Of a stretch of DNA of 64,000 nt, positions 17,554-25,869 are shown in pieces. Below the pieces are notes generated by a model, which saw nothing but the letters and a program-made list of their open reading frames with translations, was not told where the DNA came from and did no database searches. The position numbers and the translations under genes were made by a program. Within the stretch, counting starts at the first letter, position 1. Each line of letters starts with the position of its first letter. This DNA is from Sporomusa sp. KB1 (lineage in GTDB: Bacteria > Bacillota > Negativicutes > Sporomusales > Sporomusaceae): positions 2,141,776 to 2,205,775 of the forward strand of contig NZ_VLKC01000002.1 of NCBI RefSeq assembly GCF_007830295.1. The letters run 5' to 3'.

Positions 17554-18624
17554 ATGGGGGGGACATATATTTACCGGATGTTAGTTGCCTTTTTCATGAC
17601 AGGCACAGGTAACTCATATACAGTTGCCCGATGGTGTGCGCAGGTCGCTGAGACAACAGGTCTTCGCAGTCAGTTGATACAAATAAAAGCGGGGGAAAAG
17701 AGTGATTCTGTTCCGCTCCGGTCACTGGCTGTGTTTACTTATCCAACCCATGGGTTTACGGCACCTTGGCTGATAATGAAATATGTCTGGTGTTTGCCTA
17801 ACGGGCATAAGAATCATGCCATTGTATTACCAAATAGAGCAGGCATCCGGATAAAAGGGGTGTTTTTCCCAGGGCTGGAGGGTACTGCAGGGTATTTAAT
17901 TGCACTTTTACTGTGGTTCAGAGGATATCGTGTGCAGGGAGTAATGGGTGTAGACATGCCGAGTAACTGGACGGCTCTTCACTGGGGGCTGAGCGGGGAA
18001 AATGCTGCTGTAATTACCAATATGGCAAAAAGTAAGGTAAAAAGCATGCTGCAGACAGTACTGGCTGGCAATAGACATTATGATGGGATTGTACAGCTTT
18101 TCTTAGGGGCAGCTTTAGCCAAGATTTCCCTAATGTATATAATTATGGCGCAATTTATATTAGCTAAACTGTTTTTTGCGTCAGATAAGTGCAATGGTTG
18201 TTCGCTATGCCAATCAATTTGCCCCAAAAAAGCTCTGCGAATGGTCGGCAGACCAGGACGGCCCTATTGGACTTATTCCTGCGACAGTTGTATGGCGTGT
18301 ATGAATTATTGTCCGCAAAAGGCCATTGAAGTGAGTCCATTCATTATCACTCTGTTTTACTATATTGCCGCTGTGCCTGTGGCTGCATATGCGATGCGTT
18401 ATGCAACCAATGGATATGCCTCGCATTGGGGGACCTTATCGTGGTTCGGTTTTGGAATTCAATATGGTTATACGCTGGTAGCCATTGCGCTAGCCTATGT
18501 CTTTCTGCACTTTACATTGAGTAGTCGCCTAATTCGAGAGATAGCGGGAAAACTGTCGCATACCCGCTATTTCCGGCGCTACAAGGCTGAGGGCGTATCC
18601 TTAAAGGACATACATCTTAAATAG
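17554..18624 (+). CDS. EFR1-type flavodoxin-ferredoxin with membrane segments
   Basis: A 356-aa putative electron-transfer protein. Residues about 10-180 form a flavodoxin-like domain beginning with the phosphate loop MTGTGNSYTVARW and containing VFTYPTHGFTAPW. Residues about 210-260 hold two 4Fe-4S clusters (CNGCSLCQSICP and CDSCMACMNYCP). Hydrophobic stretches near residue 190 and at 265-330 look like membrane helices. Most EFR1 proteins are soluble and about 250 aa long, so the membrane part is unusual. GCAGGTAG precedes ATG 17554. Partner and pathway are unknown. Confidence 0.8.
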   Translation: MGGTYIYRMLVAFFMTGTGNSYTVARWCAQVAETTGLRSQLIQIKAGEKSDSVPLRSLAVFTYPTHGFTAPWLIMKYVWCLPNGHKNHAIVLPNRAGIRIKGVFFPGLEGTAGYLIALLLWFRGYRVQGVMGVDMPSNWTALHWGLSGENAAVITNMAKSKVKSMLQTVLAGNRHYDGIVQLFLGAALAKISLMYIIMAQFILAKLFFASDKCNGCSLCQSICPKKALRMVGRPGRPYWTYSCDSCMACMNYCPQKAIEVSPFIITLFYYIAAVPVAAYAMRYATNGYASHWGTLSWFGFGIQYGYTLVAIALAYVFLHFTLSSRLIREIAGKLSHTRYFRRYKAEGVSLKDIHLK

Positions 18625-18722
18625 CTCAAAATAGCGGCACGTAAGTGCCTGATAGCTCCAAAAGCTACATGGGAATATTTCTCTAAAGATTTGGGGAGCG
18701 CGGATAAGACAGTCGGGGGAAT

Positions 18723-19061
18723 ATGCGAATTATTAACGTAACTAAGCAGCAGGTATTAGGCGATAATATCAAGGTAGCGGCTACCTTTTTTTCGCGGTTG
18801 GTTGGACTTTTGGCTACACCTAGCTTGCCAAATGGTGCGGGTCTTATGATTAAACCGTGCAGCAGTGTCCATACCATGGGTATGCGATATCCTATTGATG
18901 TGATATTTGTGGATGATTTTGATAGGGTGGTTAAGGTTGTGATGGGTTTAAAACCTAGCCGCCTGGCGAATCAGTGGGGGGCGGACTATGTCATTGAGTT
19001 GCCTGCAGGAACAATTGCGGCTACCTATACCCAAAAGGGCGATCAATTGGAACTCGTTTAG
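18723..19061 (+). CDS. DUF192 family protein
   Basis: A 112-aa DUF192 protein. The family block is visible: ATFFSRLVGLLATPSLPNGAGLMIKPCSSVHTMGMRYPIDVIFVD, with the conserved C-x-x-V-H-T-x-x-M core, and later IELPAGTI. Function is unknown. GGGGGA precedes ATG 18723. It lies 86 bp before the decarboxylase gene. No signal peptide is seen, whereas many members are exported. Confidence 0.88.
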   Translation: MRIINVTKQQVLGDNIKVAATFFSRLVGLLATPSLPNGAGLMIKPCSSVHTMGMRYPIDVIFVDDFDRVVKVVMGLKPSRLANQWGADYVIELPAGTIAATYTQKGDQLELV

Positions 19062-19147
19062 AAGCTTGTACCATATAAAGCTGTGTGCTAAAATATTTAC
19101 AAATTGCAAGGGTATAATAGAGGCATGAAGGTAAAGGCGGTGGCGGC

Positions 19148-20617
19148 GTGCTTGATCAGACAGAAGTACCATTATTGAAAGCGATGAATACATATATAGA
19201 CGACGGAACAATTCCTTTTCATACCCCTGGACATAAAATGGGCAAGGGAATGCATCCTCTCTTTAACGAGGTAGTGCAGCAGAAGGGGTTGAAGCTTGAT
19301 TTGGCCAATATGGCTGAGCTGGACGATTTGCATGAGCCGCATGGACCGATCAGGGAGGCACAGGATTTAGCCGCTGCACTGTATGGGGCCGACTACAGCT
19401 ATTTTATGGTAAATGGGACAACTGGCGGTATCTATGCCATGATTCTTACCATTGCGGGGCCTGGCGATAAGATCATTATACCGCGTAATGCCCACCGCTC
19501 TATTATTGGGGGCATTATTTTGAGTGGAGCCATTCCTGTATTTATACAACCAGAGGTAGATACCGAGTTGGGACTGACGATGGGGGTTACACCAGAGACA
19601 GTTTCAGAGGCTCTCAGACAACATCCTGACGCCAAAGGGGTACTGATCATTAATCCCACATACTATGGTGTAGCTACCGACCTGAAAAAAATTGTGGATA
19701 TTGTCCATGGCTACGATATTCCAGTTGTTGTTGATGAGGCCCATGGACCACATCTTAAATTTTCGTCACGCTTACCTATCCAGGCGCTGGATGCCGGTGC
19801 TGATATTGTGGCCCAAAGTTCGCACAAAATTATCGGGGCCATGACCCAGTGCTCTATTGTTCATTGCCGCCAGGGTCTTATCCGGGTGCCTCGCCTTAAA
19901 GCTATGTTGCAGTTAGTGCAGTCAACCAGCCCTAACTATATATTAATGGCTTCTTTGGATATTGCCCGCATGCAGATGGCGACAGAGGGGCGTGGGTTGA
20001 TTGAACGCGCCGTTGATTTGGCTAACCAGGCTAGACAAGAGATTAACAAGATTCCGGGGCTATACTGTTTTGGTAATGAAAAAGTAGGTAATCCGGGCGT
20101 TTATAGTATAGATCCAACAAAGGTGACAGTGACTGTCAAGGGCCTGGGGCTAACCGGCGCCGAAGCCGAGCGGATTTTGCGGCATACTTATAAAATTCAG
20201 GTAGAATTATCTGATGTATATAATATTTTATTTCTTATCACCTTAGGCGATAGTATGACTGAGGTGGCGGCGATGGTGGCGGCGTTAAAGGATATGGCAA
20301 TCACGCATAATGGTACGCGCGATTTTTCAGCGATTAATGAAATAACCCGGGGTGGAAAACATCCAGTAGCACCTGAGCAGGTTATATCGCCAAGAGAGGC
20401 GTTATTTGGCAATACCTGTATGGTGCCCTTTGATGATGCGGTTGGCATGATTTGTGCCGAAATTGTTACTTTCTATCCGCCGGGTATTCCGATGCTCTGT
20501 CCGGGTGAGCGGATTACACAGGAGATTATTGATTATTGTCATACTCTGCAAAATGCTGGATTGCATATTTCCGGTCCGGAAGATTATTTGCTTAACACGA
20601 TAAAGGTAGTGGATTAA
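19148..20617 (+). CDS. Orn/Lys/Arg decarboxylase family protein (SpeA/YaaO-like)
   Basis: A 489-aa PLP enzyme of the fold-I Orn/Lys/Arg decarboxylase family. It shows IPFHTPGHKMGKG at the start, FMVNGTTGGIYAMI, VVVDEAHGPHLKF and the Schiff-base lysine in AQSSHKIIGAMTQ. The C-terminal domain ends with YPPGIPMLCPGERIT. Substrate (arginine, lysine or ornithine) is not resolvable. It starts at GTG 19148. It stands directly before tmk, as yaaO does in Bacillus, and marks the beginning of the conserved yaa/yab order. Confidence 0.9.
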   Translation: MLDQTEVPLLKAMNTYIDDGTIPFHTPGHKMGKGMHPLFNEVVQQKGLKLDLANMAELDDLHEPHGPIREAQDLAAALYGADYSYFMVNGTTGGIYAMILTIAGPGDKIIIPRNAHRSIIGGIILSGAIPVFIQPEVDTELGLTMGVTPETVSEALRQHPDAKGVLIINPTYYGVATDLKKIVDIVHGYDIPVVVDEAHGPHLKFSSRLPIQALDAGADIVAQSSHKIIGAMTQCSIVHCRQGLIRVPRLKAMLQLVQSTSPNYILMASLDIARMQMATEGRGLIERAVDLANQARQEINKIPGLYCFGNEKVGNPGVYSIDPTKVTVTVKGLGLTGAEAERILRHTYKIQVELSDVYNILFLITLGDSMTEVAAMVAALKDMAITHNGTRDFSAINEITRGGKHPVAPEQVISPREALFGNTCMVPFDDAVGMICAEIVTFYPPGIPMLCPGERITQEIIDYCHTLQNAGLHISGPEDYLLNTIKVVD

Positions 20618-21295
20618 ATGCACGGTAAATTAATAGTCATTGAAGGCACTGACGGTAGTGGTAAGGCCACTCAGTCCGGACAACTTGTCAATCGGCTTAA
20701 GGCCGAGGGCGTGAATGTGCGAAAAGTGGATTATCCCAATTATCAGAGTCAATCGTCAGCGCTGGTCAAGATGTATTTAAATGGTGAATTCGGTAACCGT
20801 CCGGAGGATGTCAATGCGTATGCGGCATCTGCCTTTTATGCGGTAGATCGGATTGCTTCCTATAAAAAAGAGTGGGAGAAATTCTATCTAAGCGGTGGCA
20901 TTGTTATTGCCGATCGCTATACTACTTCGAATATGATTCATCAGGCGGCTAAAATCAGAGACCGGGCCGGGAAAGAAGCCTACCTTACGTGGCTGTGGGA
21001 CTTTGAGTTTATAAAATGTGGTTTGCCGGTACCGGATAAAGTTATCTTTTTGGCGATGCCGCCTGCTGTCAGCCAGGAGCTGATGCGGGGACGGGAAAAC
21101 AAGACCGGCGGGATCAAAGATATCCATGAACAAAGCAGTGAGTATCTGTCGTATTGCTTCACAAATGCCTGTGACATTGCCGATGCCTATGATTGGCATA
21201 AAGTGGCGTGTATTCATAAGGGGCAAGTAAAGACAATTGAACAAATCCATAGTGAAATCTATCCAATTGTCAATGAAATTATCGGCAGGGCATAA
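20618..21295 (+). CDS. tmk: Thymidylate kinase
   Basis: A 225-aa P-loop kinase that converts dTMP to dTDP. It has Walker A EGTDGSGKATQ (Ala where most enzymes have Thr), the DR box VIADRYTTSNMIHQA and a lid region with MRGRENKTGGIKDIHE. The start codon follows the stop of the preceding gene directly, so the two are coupled. Between tmk and yaaR Bacillus has yaaQ (darA, c-di-AMP receptor); it is absent here. A terminator-like hairpin follows. Confidence 0.9.
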   Translation: MHGKLIVIEGTDGSGKATQSGQLVNRLKAEGVNVRKVDYPNYQSQSSALVKMYLNGEFGNRPEDVNAYAASAFYAVDRIASYKKEWEKFYLSGGIVIADRYTTSNMIHQAAKIRDRAGKEAYLTWLWDFEFIKCGLPVPDKVIFLAMPPAVSQELMRGRENKTGGIKDIHEQSSEYLSYCFTNACDIADAYDWHKVACIHKGQVKTIEQIHSEIYPIVNEIIGRA

Positions 21296-21319
21296 TACAA
21301 GGCTCTGCCTTTGATTTTT
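21284..21319 (+). terminator. Terminator after tmk
   Basis: An 8-bp stem (GGCAGGGC with GCTCTGCC, one wobble) overlapping the stop codon, followed by TTTGATTTTT. Confidence 0.65.
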
Positions 21320-21339
21320 GGTGTACTTCTGGCAAATAT

Positions 21340-21368
21340 TTGATTATTTTACGAAAAACATTTATAAT
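21340..21368 (+). promoter_or_regulatory. Sigma-A promoter for yaaR-rsmI operon
   Basis: TTGATT, a 17-bp spacer and TATAAT (21363-21368), 58 bp before the yaaR start. Confidence 0.75.
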
Positions 21369-21426
21369 TTAAAAGATAATAAGAATGTGGTCTGCCAGGT
21401 ATTTTGAGGCAGGAGGGTAAATTCAA

Positions 21427-21879
21427 ATGGGCATGAAAGTAAATACATTCGGGGTAAGCAATCAGCCAAAGGTGACTGACCGCGAGATACCGAATAAGGC
21501 CGAAAAGTCAGGGGACTATTTTGCTGCGGATCTCTTAAAATCGCAGGAAGCCCAGTCAACGGAACGTCTACAGTCACTCATGACCCAGATTGATGAAAGT
21601 GGACGTCGTTTATCGCAGATGCCGACCTATAGCGAGCTTAAGTCATATCGGGAACTGGTTCGTAAGTTTATTGGCGAGGCTGTTTCGCGATCTTACAGCC
21701 TTGAAGCCCGCGCTGGTTGGGATCGTCATGGCCGGCAGAAATTGTACACAACCATTAAAAAGGTTGACGAAAAACTAGCCGAAATGACAGAAGATGTGCG
21801 TGTCGGCCAAGAGCGACAATTATCCATCATGGCCAAACATGACGCAGTGCGAGGCATGCTGGTGGATTTGTTTACCTAA
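21427..21879 (+). CDS. yaaR: YaaR family protein (DUF327)
   Basis: A 150-aa mostly helical protein of the YaaR/DUF327 family. Recognisable parts are ERLQSLMTQIDESGRRLSQMPTYSELKSYRELVRKFIGEAV and KKVDEKLAEMTEDV, in the same position before holB as in Bacillus. Its molecular role is not established. GGAGGG precedes ATG 21427. Its stop overlaps the holB start by one base. Confidence 0.85.
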   Translation: MGMKVNTFGVSNQPKVTDREIPNKAEKSGDYFAADLLKSQEAQSTERLQSLMTQIDESGRRLSQMPTYSELKSYRELVRKFIGEAVSRSYSLEARAGWDRHGRQKLYTTIKKVDEKLAEMTEDVRVGQERQLSIMAKHDAVRGMLVDLFT

Positions 21880-22877
21880 TGATGATGAATTGGAATGATG
21901 TAATCGGCCATCAGGATGCGGTGACCATAGTTAAAGCCATGTTGTCTACCGGAAAAATGCCACATGCTTTATTGTTTACCGGATCGGCAGGTATTGGTAA
22001 AAGCTTACTGGCTAAACTGGTAGCTGCCGGCATTCTTTGTAGTAGTGATCGGGGAAAACCTTGTGGACATTGCCATTCTTGCATGCTGTTTGGCCGTAGT
22101 GAGCATCCTGACTTTATTCAGGTTTCGCCTGACGGTGCTACTATCAAAATTGACCAGATTCGTTTACTTAAAAACGTTGCTGCGTTAACCCCGGCTATTG
22201 GTACAGGACGGGTTTGCCTGATTGAGGATGCGGAGTTGATGACTGTTCAAGCTGCTAATAGTTTGCTCAAGTTGTTAGAAGAGCCGCCTCCTGGTCTTGT
22301 TTTTATTCTCATTGCAGGAACCAGTAAACCGCTATTGTCGACAATATTATCTCGTTGCCGGAAGGTTTCTTTTCATCCTTTGCCTGCCGCTGTGCTGGAA
22401 CAAGCGCTGGTACATAAAGGATATGAACCGGCTGCTGCGGCTGTTGCTGCCCGTTTAAGCGGTGGCAGGATGGGAAAGGCACTTACCTTACTGGCGCCGG
22501 ATGGTTTGGTATCCAGGGATATGGCGCTGCAATTGCTTGCTAGTATCGGGCAAGAGGGGATGACCGCCATTTGGGAGCAAACGACCAGGTTTGCTGGTCT
22601 TGACACCAAGGATATAGTGACAGTGCTGGGATTTTTTTTGTATTTGTTGCGGGATTTACTAATGCTTGCAGGAGCGTATGGCGAGCAACTGCTATATAAT
22701 ATTGATCTTGTGCAGGAACTTGCTGATTTAGTACCTGCTTGGCCTGAGTGCCGCAGCATGGCAGCGATAACTGCTGTTAAAAATACCATTCGTGCCGTTG
22801 AGGGCAACGCCAACACCCGTTTAGCTCTTGAGGAGTTAGTAATAAATCTGAAGGATTGGCCAGAAAAAGGAGAGTAA
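21879..22877 (+). CDS. holB: DNA polymerase III subunit delta'
   Basis: A 332-aa AAA+ clamp-loader subunit. It has GHQDAVTIVKAML, a P-loop-like GSAGIGKSLLAKLVA, the zinc-binding cluster CSSDRGKPCGHCHSC, and LEEPPPGLVFILIAGTSKPLLSTILSRCRKVSF, which contains the SRC motif. Start may be any of three consecutive ATGs (21879, 21882, 21885). Part of the yaaR-holB-ricT-trmN6-rsmI operon, with overlapping or near-zero spacing. Confidence 0.93.
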   Translation: MMMNWNDVIGHQDAVTIVKAMLSTGKMPHALLFTGSAGIGKSLLAKLVAAGILCSSDRGKPCGHCHSCMLFGRSEHPDFIQVSPDGATIKIDQIRLLKNVAALTPAIGTGRVCLIEDAELMTVQAANSLLKLLEEPPPGLVFILIAGTSKPLLSTILSRCRKVSFHPLPAAVLEQALVHKGYEPAAAAVAARLSGGRMGKALTLLAPDGLVSRDMALQLLASIGQEGMTAIWEQTTRFAGLDTKDIVTVLGFFLYLLRDLLMLAGAYGEQLLYNIDLVQELADLVPAWPECRSMAAITAVKNTIRAVEGNANTRLALEELVINLKDWPEKGE

Positions 22878-22878
22878 C

Positions 22879-23691
22879 ATGCTGACAGTAGTGGGCGTCC
22901 GCTTTAAAAAAGCGGGTAAAATATACTATTTTGACCCAGACGCCATTGAAATTCATGAAGGCGATTATGTAATTGTCGAAACCGCAAGAGGACTAGAGTT
23001 TGGTGATGTCGTTATTGGGCCGCGGCAGGTGGAAGAAGAACAGGTTGTTGCTCCGTTAAAACCTGTATTGCGTAAGGCGACTGCTGAGGATGAAGAAAAA
23101 GTTAACGATAATCGAAAAAAGGAAAAAGAAGCTTTTAAAGTTTGCGAGCAAAAAATAGAGGCTCATAGTTTGCCTATGAACCTGGTGGATGTGGAATATA
23201 CTTTTGATGTCAATAAGATCATATTTTACTTTACTGCCGAAGGCCGGATTGATTTTCGCGAACTGGTAAAAGACTTGGCTAGTGTCTTTCGTACCCGGAT
23301 TGAGCTTCGGCAAATTGGAGTACGGGATGAGGCTAAATTGATGAATGGGATTGGTTGTTGTGGCCGGTCGCTATGTTGTGCTACCTTTTTGGGAGATTTT
23401 GAACCGGTCTCTATTCGGATGGCCAAAGAACAGAATTTATCACTCAATCCAGCCAAGATTTCAGGGATTTGCGGCCGGTTGATGTGTTGTCTGAAATACG
23501 AAAATGACTGCTATAGCGGCTGTAGCTGCCCGAAAAAGGTTATGCCGCCAACAGTTGGTAAGGAAGTAATTACTATCGATGGCGAAGGCAAGGTCATATC
23601 TCTCAATCGGCAGAAACGAACAGCCACCATTGGTTTAGCTGAAGGGAAAACCATGATTATTCCCTGGGACGAAGTGGTGGAAAAGGAATAA
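22879..23691 (+). CDS. ricT: PSP1-domain protein RicT (YaaT)
   Basis: A 270-aa member of the YaaT/RicT family. With RicA and RicF it forms an Fe-S complex that affects RNase Y-dependent mRNA maturation and, in Bacillus, sporulation and competence. The PSP1 domain has GVRFKKAGKIYYFDP early, and the Cys-rich segment GIGCCGRSLCC ... GICGRLMCCLKYEND ... SGCSCPKK in the middle, the likely cluster ligands. It lies 1 bp after holB, and its stop overlaps the next start. Confidence 0.93.
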   Translation: MLTVVGVRFKKAGKIYYFDPDAIEIHEGDYVIVETARGLEFGDVVIGPRQVEEEQVVAPLKPVLRKATAEDEEKVNDNRKKEKEAFKVCEQKIEAHSLPMNLVDVEYTFDVNKIIFYFTAEGRIDFRELVKDLASVFRTRIELRQIGVRDEAKLMNGIGCCGRSLCCATFLGDFEPVSIRMAKEQNLSLNPAKISGICGRLMCCLKYENDCYSGCSCPKKVMPPTVGKEVITIDGEGKVISLNRQKRTATIGLAEGKTMIIPWDEVVEKE

Positions 23692-24440
23692 TGGCCTCTG
23701 CCAAAGTAGGTCTGAAACCCGGCGAACGAGTGGATGACCTGATTATTAACAACTTAAAGCTTATTCAACACCCGGAGGAATTTTGTTTTTCGCTTGATGC
23801 GGTCCTGTTGGCTCATTTTGCCAGTATGCGGCAAAACGGCGTAGCAGCAGATCTCGGTGCAGGGACTGGTGTTATCGGCTTACTGTTACTAGCACGTGGA
23901 GCGGCAGCGGTTACTGGTATTGAGCTCAATCCGGACATGGCAGACATGGCGAGCCGTAGTGCCAAGCTTAACGGGCTGGAGGATAGACTGCTGATTCTAA
24001 ACAGTGACCTTCGTCTTATTCATGATTTGCTGCCAGGTGGTAACTTTGAATTGGTCGTTTCTAACCCTCCCTACCGTCCGGTTGGGGGTGGATATATAAA
24101 CCCCAATGACCGGGTAGCTATGGCCCGGCATGAATTGACAGCCAGCTTAACTGATATTGTAGCTGCTGCCCGGCATCTTGTTAAATACCGCGGCCGGTTT
24201 GCGATGGTACATTTGCCTGAACGTCTGGCAGAGATTATGCTAACAATGTGCCAGGCCGGCATTGAGCCCAAACGGCTGCAGTTTGTTTATCCACGGGTGG
24301 ACAAGAAGCCTAACATGGTGCTTATTGAGGGTGTACGAGGGGCAAAGCCGGGACTAGACGTATTGCCGCCCTTACTTGTATATACTACTGATGGAAACTA
24401 TTCTGAGGATATTATGAAGCTCTATGAGCAGGACAGGTGA
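23691..24440 (+). CDS. trmN6: tRNA1(Val) (adenine(37)-N6)-methyltransferase
   Basis: A 249-aa SAM-dependent methyltransferase (YabB/TrmN6). It has QHPEEFCFSLDAVLLAHFA, the SAM loop AADLGAGTGVIGLLLLARGA and the catalytic NPPYRP motif of N6-adenine enzymes. GGGYINPNDRVAMARHE follows, a family mark. ATG 23691 overlaps the ricT stop (TAATG). The small yazA gene found next in Bacillus is missing. Confidence 0.9.
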   Translation: MASAKVGLKPGERVDDLIINNLKLIQHPEEFCFSLDAVLLAHFASMRQNGVAADLGAGTGVIGLLLLARGAAAVTGIELNPDMADMASRSAKLNGLEDRLLILNSDLRLIHDLLPGGNFELVVSNPPYRPVGGGYINPNDRVAMARHELTASLTDIVAAARHLVKYRGRFAMVHLPERLAEIMLTMCQAGIEPKRLQFVYPRVDKKPNMVLIEGVRGAKPGLDVLPPLLVYTTDGNYSEDIMKLYEQDR

Positions 24441-24446
24441 ACTTGA

Positions 24447-25298
24447 GTGACCGAAGCGGGCACGCTCTATTTATGTCCAACTCCTCTGGGAAATTTGGAG
24501 GACATGACCTTTCGGGCTGTACGGGTCTTGAAAGAAGCGGCTGCTATTGCGGCTGAAGATACCAGACACACACGTAACCTACTAAACCATTTTGACATTC
24601 ATGCTCAACTTATTAGTTATCATGAACATAATAAAGCTGAACGGGGGCCGGAGATTATTGACCGGTTGCTGCTCGGTGAGAGTATTGCGTTAGTCAGTGA
24701 TGCGGGTATGCCTGGTATCTCTGATCCTGGTGTGGACTTGGTACGTATGGCAATAGCTAACGGTATACCTGTTGTACCGTTGCCTGGACCTAATGCGGCA
24801 CTGACGGCCTTGATTGCATCAGGGATGGACACTGCGTTATTTACTTTTGTTGGGTTTTTACCAAAGACCACAAAACACCGCCGGCAACTGCTTGAGAAAT
24901 TAGCTAACTGTCCGTATACATTGGTATTTTATGAAGCGCCGCACCGGGTGCGGGCAACACTGGAGGAATTGATAACTTCATTTGGTGATCGCCAAGCGGT
25001 AGCGGCCAGGGAACTTACAAAAAAATTTGAGGAATTTGTCCGGGGCAGCTTGTATACGCTAGGGCAACATTTTAGCCAAAATCAGCCGCGAGGAGAATTT
25101 ACCATTATTGTAGAGGGTAATCCTGACAATGAAGCGCAGAATCAGCCTGCCACTGCATTGTCAACAGCTGATATAGTGCAAGCTGTGCAACTGCTAATCC
25201 AGCAGGGCGTAAATAAAAAGGACGCCATCCGTGAGGTGGCGTCGCAAAATGGTCTGCCGAAACGACAGGTATACCAAGCTGTTCTTACAGATTCATAG
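24447..25298 (+). CDS. rsmI: 16S rRNA (cytidine(1402)-2'-O)-methyltransferase
   Basis: A 283-aa tetrapyrrole-methylase-fold enzyme that 2'-O-methylates C1402 in the ribosomal decoding centre. Motifs: LYLCPTPLGNLEDMTFRAVRVLKEA, EDTRHTRNLL, YHEHNK, ALVSDAGMPGISDPG and PLPGPNAALTALIASGM. The C-terminal region (VQLLIQQGVNKKDAIREVA) is the usual tail. GTG 24447 follows AGGTGA. It is the last gene of the operon and converges on abrB. Confidence 0.94.
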   Translation: MTEAGTLYLCPTPLGNLEDMTFRAVRVLKEAAAIAAEDTRHTRNLLNHFDIHAQLISYHEHNKAERGPEIIDRLLLGESIALVSDAGMPGISDPGVDLVRMAIANGIPVVPLPGPNAALTALIASGMDTALFTFVGFLPKTTKHRRQLLEKLANCPYTLVFYEAPHRVRATLEELITSFGDRQAVAARELTKKFEEFVRGSLYTLGQHFSQNQPRGEFTIIVEGNPDNEAQNQPATALSTADIVQAVQLLIQQGVNKKDAIREVASQNGLPKRQVYQAVLTDS

Positions 25299-25335
25299 CT
25301 ACCTAACCGAAAGGCTAACTTTCTTAAAAGGCGGA

Positions 25336-25584
25336 TTAGACGGCTGCTTGTCCCATAGAATCGAGGCAATCTTTACAAACGTTTTTACCTTTGAAGTTGG
25401 TTACGTCAGCTGCATTACCACAGAACACACAGGCTGGTTCATATTTGCGGAGAATGATGCGGTCGCTATCGACATAAATCTCGAGAGCATCTTTTTCTGC
25501 GATATCAAGAGTACGGCGCAATTCGATAGGAATAACCACCCTACCTAGTTCGTCTACTTTACGTACAATGCCAGTTGATTTCAT
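25336..25584 (-). CDS. abrB: AbrB family transition-state regulator with Cys-rich tail
   Basis: An 82-aa DNA-binding protein. The swapped-hairpin AbrB domain is clear (MKSTGIVRKVDELGRVVIPIELRRTLDIAEKDALEIYVD). The tail carries two paired cysteines (CVFCGN ... CKDC), a zinc-knuckle-like end seen in some clostridial AbrB proteins. In Bacillus AbrB represses post-exponential and sporulation genes. The ATG preceded by GGGAG is chosen; an upstream GTG is in frame. It lies between rsmI and metG and diverges from metG, as in Bacillus. Confidence 0.92.
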   Translation of the reverse strand: MKSTGIVRKVDELGRVVIPIELRRTLDIAEKDALEIYVDSDRIILRKYEPACVFCGNAADVTNFKGKNVCKDCLDSMGQAAV

Positions 25585-25627
25585 TTTCCTGTCTCCCTTC
25601 ACTCTACAATTAATTTTCTAAGGAACA

Positions 25628-25645
25628 TCGAATAACAATATTCGA
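25628..25645. promoter_or_regulatory. Inverted repeat in the abrB 5' region, possible operator
   Basis: TCGAATA and its complement TATTCGA are separated by 4 bp, lying between the abrB -10 box and its start. AbrB proteins often repress their own gene; this dyad is a candidate site (inference). Confidence 0.5.
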
Positions 25646-25663
25646 CAAAAATCGCTCAACTAA

Positions 25664-25692
25664 ATAATACCAAATATTACAAAGCGTGTCAA
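25664..25692 (-). promoter_or_regulatory. Sigma-A promoter of abrB
   Basis: On the minus strand: TTGACA (25687-25692), 17-bp spacer, TATTAT (25664-25669). Confidence 0.82.
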
Positions 25693-25800
25693 CCCAATTT
25701 TTTACAAAATGAAGATTTTTTTTTCAAATGTGTCATTTGAAAGGAATAAAATTTCTATTCAATGTCATATACTACTACATTCTGTCGAAAAATACAACTA

Positions 25801-25829
25801 TTGACAACTATATTTCCAATGCCTATAAT
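25801..25829 (+). promoter_or_regulatory. Consensus sigma-A promoter of metG
   Basis: TTGACA, 17-bp spacer, TATAAT: an exact consensus match 41 bp before ATG 25870. No T-box is recognisable in the short leader. Confidence 0.88.
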
Positions 25830-25869
25830 TGGAAAAATAAAAATAGTGCGTTCACTGAAGGAGGACATT

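Noticed and set aside
25600-25869. A T-box riboswitch before metG
   Set aside because: Only 41 bp separate the promoter from the start codon, and no T-box sequence or terminator fold is present.
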